Assembly: GCA_039619475.1 (NCBI GenBank)
Contig: CM077115.1
Location: 178,506,060 to 178,570,059, forward strand
DNA length: 64,000 nt
Source: Icerya purchasi
Taxonomy: Eukaryota; Arthropoda; Insecta; Hemiptera; Monophlebidae
Direction of reading: 5' to 3'
The translations under genes were made by a program, and so were the position numbers. Positions 57,341 to 64,000 of the stretch are shown here, piece after piece. The notes beneath the pieces are model-generated. The model saw nothing but the letters and a program-made list of their open reading frames with translations, was not told the DNA's origin and made no database searches. Position 1 is the first letter of the stretch. Every line of letters starts with the position of its first letter.

Positions 57341-58000
57341 GACTGAACCATGCAGAAAGATAGATAGATCATTCCCATTCGCATCAATAACATTTTATAA
57401 CGATAATTTCCTTTCTAAATGTCGAGATAATCTGAAACATTTTACACGTGTATTAATCTAGATGAAAATTCGACGAGGACTACTAAACGAAAATTAAAGA
57501 TTATTTTCTAAACGTACACGATAGATTAGGTAAATTCAATTTTACTCTGGAATTATAATTTATATCAGTTCTTTTGAATATTATCCGTATAAAAGAAGAT
57601 ACCCAATCTGTTAAGACTTTGTAATAACTGCGATTAAACATATTATGTATTTTTAAAAGATGTGTAACTCTATTCAAACGAAGAAATTACACACAGCCAT
57701 ATAGATTAAGTAACGAATTTGAATAAAAATAGAATGTAGGAAAGTTAAAATTATTTTGAAATGCAATAAATTTACATAATACTCGCGCTAATACAAGAAA
57801 ACCATTTTCGCCGAAAGTTCGCATATGTTTAAAATAAAACTCACGCAATTTATATTATTAAAAACAATAATTTTGAACTGTATGAGGTTATGATCAACAT
57901 ATTAATAAATAAGAAATATTAATTAGAAAGAAACGTCGTGTGCGAGTGTCCTAAGAAGTGTTCAAGAAATGCACTACATGTAATCGACGGGAAAAGAAAC
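57341..58000. other. No gene recognised
   Basis: AT-rich sequence between two RT scraps. It could be decayed retroelement, but no motif is readable. Confidence 0.4.
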
Positions 58001-58100
58001 ATGGTTTTCAACTTGAAATATCGGATAAAAACACGAAGCTAAAAGAGTAGACGCGACAGAATAGTGCAACTCAAGTGCAGATATATCGGCCATGTCATCA
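58001..58100 (+). pseudogene. RT C-terminal scrap interrupted by long-TIR copy C
   Basis: The frame before the element border reads RRDRIVQLKCRYIGHVI, the block (LKW.W.GHV.R) near the C-terminus of insect endonuclease-RTs. Copy C begins at 58101 directly after it. The rest should resume beyond the far end of copy C, outside the window. Confidence 0.55.
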
Positions 58101-61100
58101 GGGTCACCCTCTTTCGGACGCGATTTATCGGGCGCAGCCTCTTTCGGGCGCAGGCGAACTCAGACCTTTTTACAGACCACCTACGGTGATTTTCAGGTAT
58201 CATCCGTTAAACGTAATCATCTGTGTTAGTGAGAATCACGAGTTACCAAATACTGCTATTAGAAATTCCGTTCAAAAAATAACGTTCTTCGTTAACGATT
58301 TAGTTTTTCCGCGCGTACAGCATGTTATATATGCATACACATATGTAATCACAAAATACATATTTTACATGATTTTGTTTGGTTATTCGCTTTTTTAAAA
58401 TATTCTCTATTTTTTTTTTGAAATAACGACTCAGCGTGAAATACTCATAAACAGATTTTCGCGATGTAAATGTAACAGTTCTGTTAGCAATAGTGATACG
58501 AAACGGACGAAAATTATTAATATTAATAATCGGTCAAATGAATTGTCGGTTTTCTTCATTTTTTTTTTTTGCTAACGTATAGTCAACCGTATTTAAAAAA
58601 TTACAAACTATCAACTCTACGCCATTTAAAGTGTAAAATAACTGGATTGAATTTGCTTTCCTTATATTATCTTTCTCTTTTATTCGTATCTAGCAAGTTT
58701 ATTTGAGGATACGTTTATTGAAGTTTTTTTTGTTATCTACGATTTTAATTATATATTTAATTCCTTGACGAATCAACCCTGGTTTCAAAGAAATATCGAA
58801 AAAGACAAACAAAGGCGCAAGAACTTTGAACATAAACACATTTATGTTAATACTGGGCGAGAAATGAATACGATATTTCAAATTAAAAATTAAATATCTT
58901 TGTTTTGAATTTAATATTATGTAAATGTAAATTATGGTAATCTTTAAATTAACTCACAGAATATTTAGTACATGAAACATCCTATCCGGTTAACTTCTTT
59001 TTTTTTTTAGTTCGTTTAGAAAAATTTTAAATCTTCAAAACACTGGACTAATATTATTTTCATAAAAATTTTAATAAAGCCAATAAGGAAGAAGCTTTCC
59101 TTGTTTTGTTTAATAATGAAGCGAGCGGCTCATAAAAGAATTATAATAATTAGAAAAATCGACTCGGCAATACTTGATGCGTGTTTTGTAGGGAAAAAGA
59201 AAAAGTAAAGTAGTAAGTTGAGAAACAGAATCGATTAATTAATTTTCTAGTGCGAAATAGTTTTTAATAAAAAAAGGAAAAGAACCGTCAATGGCTACAA
59301 CCACTTTGTAATAAACACGTTTGTTAGTTACAAAACGCGTTTTAACCGAATTTTTTTCTCTAGAATTTCGTTTTTTTACTAACTTATCACACTAAATTGC
59401 AATAATACTTTCTAAATATTGTCAGTTCAGCTGGGTTGGATTTGAGTAACACAAAGTTTTAAAAAGAATAATTTGCAGATATTCGTTATTTGAATCATCG
59501 TTCTATCAATTTACATTAAATATTTATAATAGTAACTTATTTTACTTCTGTTTCTCATCATATCGGCTTTCTTTACTAAAGGTTTTTTGGTTTTATTTCG
59601 AGAAAAAAAATAATTCTTTAGTGACGGTAGTGAATAATATGAAAGAAGCTATATTTAGTTCTCTATATGTGCTTATTGGTAATGACTGCAAAACCTAAAT
59701 GAGAATTACCTTTTTCGACCTCAGTCTTATTTATTTATTTGGGCACGTCAATCAAGGTCCTTTACTCGGTTTGCATTTCGATACTTATGATGTGTTGTTG
59801 CAAATACGAAATTATCCGTACACTTGCTTGTTTTCTTTTTGTATTTGCTGAACAGAAAAGTCCCGTTGAGGCAAAATGTGATCAAAACAATAAATGAGTA
59901 ATTGTTAAAATGAACACGATAGCCTATTTGTTTTTATATAGTTATTTCATTAATTTATTTAGAAGGATTTGTCAGTTAGCCTTAGTATATTTGTTTTTAT
60001 TTTTGTTCGATTCCTTTCAGTTGCTTTTTTAAATTTAACCTTATTAGCCTAAAAGTAAAACGCACAAAAAGAAAAAAATGTTTAATATTTATGAAAATAT
60101 AAACTTTCTCCTGCGTGTATGCTTTGTAGTAAAGGAAAACATAAAATTTCGCATGAAGTAGGCATGGAAGAGAGAAGAAGATAAATTTTGAACATATTTA
60201 TAAGAAAAATAATATTCTAGTCCGTCGTTTTTTTTGTTTCTTTTTTTCACATACGGCTTAAACACAACTGTGCCGATATCAAGCTGAGCCTGTTAAATTA
60301 GCTTACAGCATACTACACAAATTACAATGTTTGGTCGTTTAGTAATAACTTAAATTTTCAAAAACCACAAAAATTGGAACAATATCCTCATTATTCTTCG
60401 ATAAGGAATCAATCTTTCTTATATGAAATGGATACAGTTTTATTTAATAAATAGGTATTTTCTGTAACACGCATAAACAATATTTTAGTTACCAACAATT
60501 TGAAACCTATAGTATGTATTGCGATAAAACTGTCGCAAAAAATTATCCCCCTCTTTCCGCAGGAATGATAATTTCGCAAACCATGTATACATATATACAA
60601 GGTACAACCAGTGTTCATACAGCTAGTCGAATTAGAAATTATGTTTTTACTCTTTCACGTTTTCCCAACAAAATAAGAGTTTGCAATTATAATATAATAA
60701 TAATAACATTAATTATAAATATAGAAATAAACGATTTCGAAATCCTACATATAAGTAATAATAATAATACCTATAATACATGCAAACACGAAAGTTAACT
60801 AATTACATTGTGCTACACCACGAAGATAATCTTCGAGCTGAAGCTGATTATGATTTGTTGCGACTTTTAACAAACGTTTGTCGCAATCGACATATTTCTC
60901 TTTTTTACTCGGTTACTTTTATCAATAAGTCTATGTTTTCTTTATTTTGTTGATATTATATCACGTTCATAGACGAATGACAAAAACCATTATGTGTCAA
61001 CATCCTTTGCGGCATTCTTTTTTTTTCGGAACAGAAAAGTAAAAATAACAATAATGGCAAGTTTTACACGCATTCATTGTACATTTTGTTATGTTCTTCT

Positions 61101-64000
61101 GTTAGGAAAATTAACCATTTTCTTAGAAATTAAAAACCGAATAGCCAATCGTACAGGTTATGAACAGTGCAGGTAAATAAATTTCACCTCCTATGAAGCT
61201 ATTCAGGATTTGGTAAAATAAACAAACTAAAGCGCTACACTTATTTACAGAAAACAGTTTCATTCGTTAATTCTCCGTACTACGGTCATTATTAAGAATA
61301 GTCTATTCGAAAAATATACTAGTAATTCTTCTTCCGCCGAAATAATAATAACTGCTTTACAATAGACCTATAGTCAATTCCAAGAAAAATGTTCGAGTTT
61401 TTCCATGACAATTTTATTACTTTTTCTTCTTCTTTTAGTCCTACAGATTCGCATATCGTAAAATATTCGAGGTCCTATTCATTACCTCTTTTCAATCACT
61501 CGCAGGAAATCCCCCATGGTGAGAACCGAACCGACAAAAAAAAACTGACGCCCGTTTGAGAAACATGAGTAGTTTACAATATATCCATAAAATTATTTTC
61601 GGCATATATGTTTTTAGTGCTGTTGTATTTTTTCGGAATACTCACTGGCGATCAATATTTTCTAAAATAATTACATGTAACGGTTATAAAACAAATATAT
61701 ACTTTTAAGAATGTCAAATAGTTGTTTAAAAATCGGAAAATTTTTGTTACTTAATTATGTTAATTTTATTACTAAATGAGCTGTTTTATTGATGTTTTGC
61801 ATGGTTTAAAAATGGATTCTAGTTTATGTAGGTCATATTTCACAGTAATAAGAAAAAATGATTCCAAGTAATTAATCCGTGTTACATAACGTGCAGAATT
61901 AAATATCGAGCTCTAAAATATTTATTTTGCAGGTAACTAGATTTTGAGAAAAAATAAATAAATAAAAAAAAAATATAATATAATTTTATCGCAAATACAG
62001 CAAAGTAGTTGAACATAATGTGTCAACCGCCAAAGATATAATATGATAAGTATGAATTATCGTAATTTCAATTTACATAATACTAAATTAAAAACAGGGA
62101 CAGGTGATTTGGCTCAAACGAATGGGTTCCGTTAAAAATAAACATAAGAATAGAAGAATAATTTCTTAAAAGTAATAAACGATTTTTTTTAGTAGTTTTT
62201 CATAATCATTAAAGTTAATTTAATTTAATTTTTTTGCGAATGTAAAAATTTATTATAAAGCACATGGATTTCCTTTGAAAGCAGAAAATCTGTCACAGAG
62301 GGAAATTATTCCTATGATCTACTAATTCTTTCTGAAATTTTTTATTGAAATTACCCACTAAACGAATACATAATCAGAACTTCAAGTCTTTATAACCGAA
62401 AATAATTCTTTTTGCGATATACGAATGCAAAAGAAGCATTGAAAACAGCTGGTTTATTTTCTAAACAAATTAATTACTAATTTCACGGTTGTTTTTTTGA
62501 TTCATTACGCCTTAAATATGATAATTATAGAAGAAAAAAAAATTAAAAACTCACTAAGGCTAAACTAGGTCTACTTGGAAAAAAGATGAATTCGAAATGT
62601 AACGAGACGAATCGTGTTGCGGCCGAAACGAAATGACCCTCCAGGTAGGTATAAAAAGATTATAAAAAAATGTGATTAATCCTACACCCGGCATAAACAT
62701 GTAGGTTACTTATTAAGACTTAGTAGCTGGAAAATAAAAAAAAAAATCACGATACTGCATTTTTAATTTTGTGAAAACTATACGCCAAGGTACGCCAGTT
62801 TATTAATTAATAAATATTCTAAAAACTTTCAATTATTATATGTATAAAAATTTTCACTGACTGCTTTTACTTGGACTTGGAACGTTAATGTTCACCACAC
62901 TAAGGTTAATGAATCATTATATAATTACTAAGTCATTAATATTTTTAAGTTAATTCTAAAAACGGGGAATGTGTCAATTTATATATTCTTGCTTGTACAA
63001 AATTTCAGGTAAATACAAAAAGATTATAAAAACCGTGATTTTAATTCGTCATTTAATTTGATGAGTCCATGCTATTCAGTAGGAGTGTTATTCTGGGTTG
63101 ATTAAATCATTTTGCACTGTAGATGTATCTCATATATTTACAGTTTGCCACTTCAGTTACATGTTTATAAATACTAGCGTTCCCCCAATGTTCCAAATTC
63201 GACCATAATTATCATTAAAAATTTAAAAAAAACATATATGAATTTGTATATTTCCAAAATTTTTTTCCCATTCTTATACATTCGTTCATTATATATCTGA
63301 GAACATATAGTTTTATATGTACTTTCAGTACAAAAATTAAATGACACCTTAAGATTTAGTACACTTTAAAAAAGCCAATAATGATAATATTTAAGAAAAA
63401 TTAAAACATTTCAATAAGAACAGATTTACTGGTTGCAGCGATTTCCTTCTTTAATTTTTGTATTACTTTTTTATTTAAATACGAAACAAAAAGGATAACT
63501 GTTTCCATAATTTTGTGTACTGATAGCTCTAAAGATCATCAATAGTTACTAAACAGAAAAAAAAAGCAAGAAAATCGGTTAATAAAAAGTGGAGAACAGG
63601 TACTGAACTGTTTTGTCTTTGCCTATTTATATACAGAAGAAAATTATCCATTATTTTTAAAATAGAATTTCCCGCAGTGCATTTATTGGGAATATTTAAA
63701 CAAATTTAAGGTTTGAAAGTTTCTTCCTTATTGGCTTTATTAAAATTTTTACAAAAATAATATTAGTCCAGTGTTTTGAAGATTTAAAATTTTTCTAAAG
63801 AAAAAAAAAGAGGTTAGCCGGGTAGGATGTTTCATGTACTAAACATTCTGAGAGTTAATTTAAAGATTACCATAATTTACATTTACATAATATTAAATTC
63901 AAAACAAAGATATTTAATTTTTAATTTGTAATATTGTATATATTTTTCGCCCAGTATTAACATAAATGTGTTTATGTTTAAAAATTTTTGCGCCTTTGTT
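58101..64000 (+). mobile_element. Foldback/Mutator-like long-TIR element, copy C (cut by the window end)
   Basis: Starts GGGTCACCCTC at 58101, the same end as the left of copy B. The left TIR runs to about 59098. The right TIR starts at about 63718 and is unfinished at 64000. By comparison with A, without its insertion, another ~0.7 kb is expected. It contains the full interior missing from B (62021 to about 63097) and lacks the palindromic insert of A. Three sub-terminal GC-rich units are at the left tip. The candidate duplication ATGTCATCA (58092-58100) cannot be confirmed here. No transposase is visible. Confidence 0.85.
59728..59760 (-). repeat. Non-LTR 3'-end motif with AAAT tail inside copy C
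   Basis: Minus-strand GGACCTTGATTGACGTGCCC followed by AAATAAATAAATAA, identical to the block in copies A and B. Confidence 0.62.

Overview
The window is insect-type nuclear DNA, AT-rich and dominated by transposable elements. It has spliced-gene architecture, non-LTR retrotransposons, cut-and-paste DNA transposons with target-site duplications, and long poly(A)/(T) and (TA)n tracts. The only host protein-coding segment I recognise with confidence is one exon (40337-40547, + strand). It encodes most of an immunoglobulin domain of the insect Dpr (defective proboscis extension response) cell-surface family. No partner exon was recognised on either side, so most of the window is probably intron of this gene or flanking DNA. 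The species cannot be named from the sequence.

Layout. 0-3.8 kb: a decayed non-LTR reverse transcriptase (RT) relic, then two SINE copies in inverted orientation. One SINE is split by a 275-bp palindromic element with a hammerhead-ribozyme-like core. 3.76-7.8 kb: a nearly complete non-LTR retrotransposon (minus strand) with an uninterrupted 1243-residue endonuclease/RT/RNase H protein. 8.4-10.5 kb: a second, decayed non-LTR lineage with an internal partial duplication. 10.5-16 kb: no repeats recognised, locally GC-richer, one weak promoter/first-exon candidate. 16.1-17.75 kb: a broken copy related to the intact element. 19.36-21.86 kb: a complete but mutated pogo/Tigger-type transposon (TA target site) ending in a PHD-like zinc finger. 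23.76-24.79 kb: a 3'-truncated hAT relic.

26.47-39.10 kb: two copies (A, B) of one long-terminal-inverted-repeat family lie head to head, and a third copy (C) runs from 58.10 kb off the window end. A and B each have a different perfect 9-bp target duplication, TIRs of about 1 kb, and variable numbers of GC-rich sub-terminal repeats. This is Foldback/Mutator-like architecture without a recognisable transposase. Copy A carries a second insertion of the palindromic element; copy C supplies the empty site. 41.5-44.2 kb: two more 3' fragments of non-LTR elements related to the intact one. 46.2, 57.1 and 58.0 kb: C-terminal scraps of a further RT lineage, the last interrupted by copy C. 47.745-50.393 kb: a complete hAT element (ZMYM1-type transposase, frameshifted) with a perfect 8-bp target duplication.

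Two observations look most worth following. One is the palindromic element family: two copies, both with 12-bp target duplications, a shared asymmetric leader, and a conserved hammerhead-like core in which stems I and III pair in both copies. The other is the Foldback-like family. A short motif at the 3' ends of several non-LTR copies is also present inside all three Foldback-like copies.
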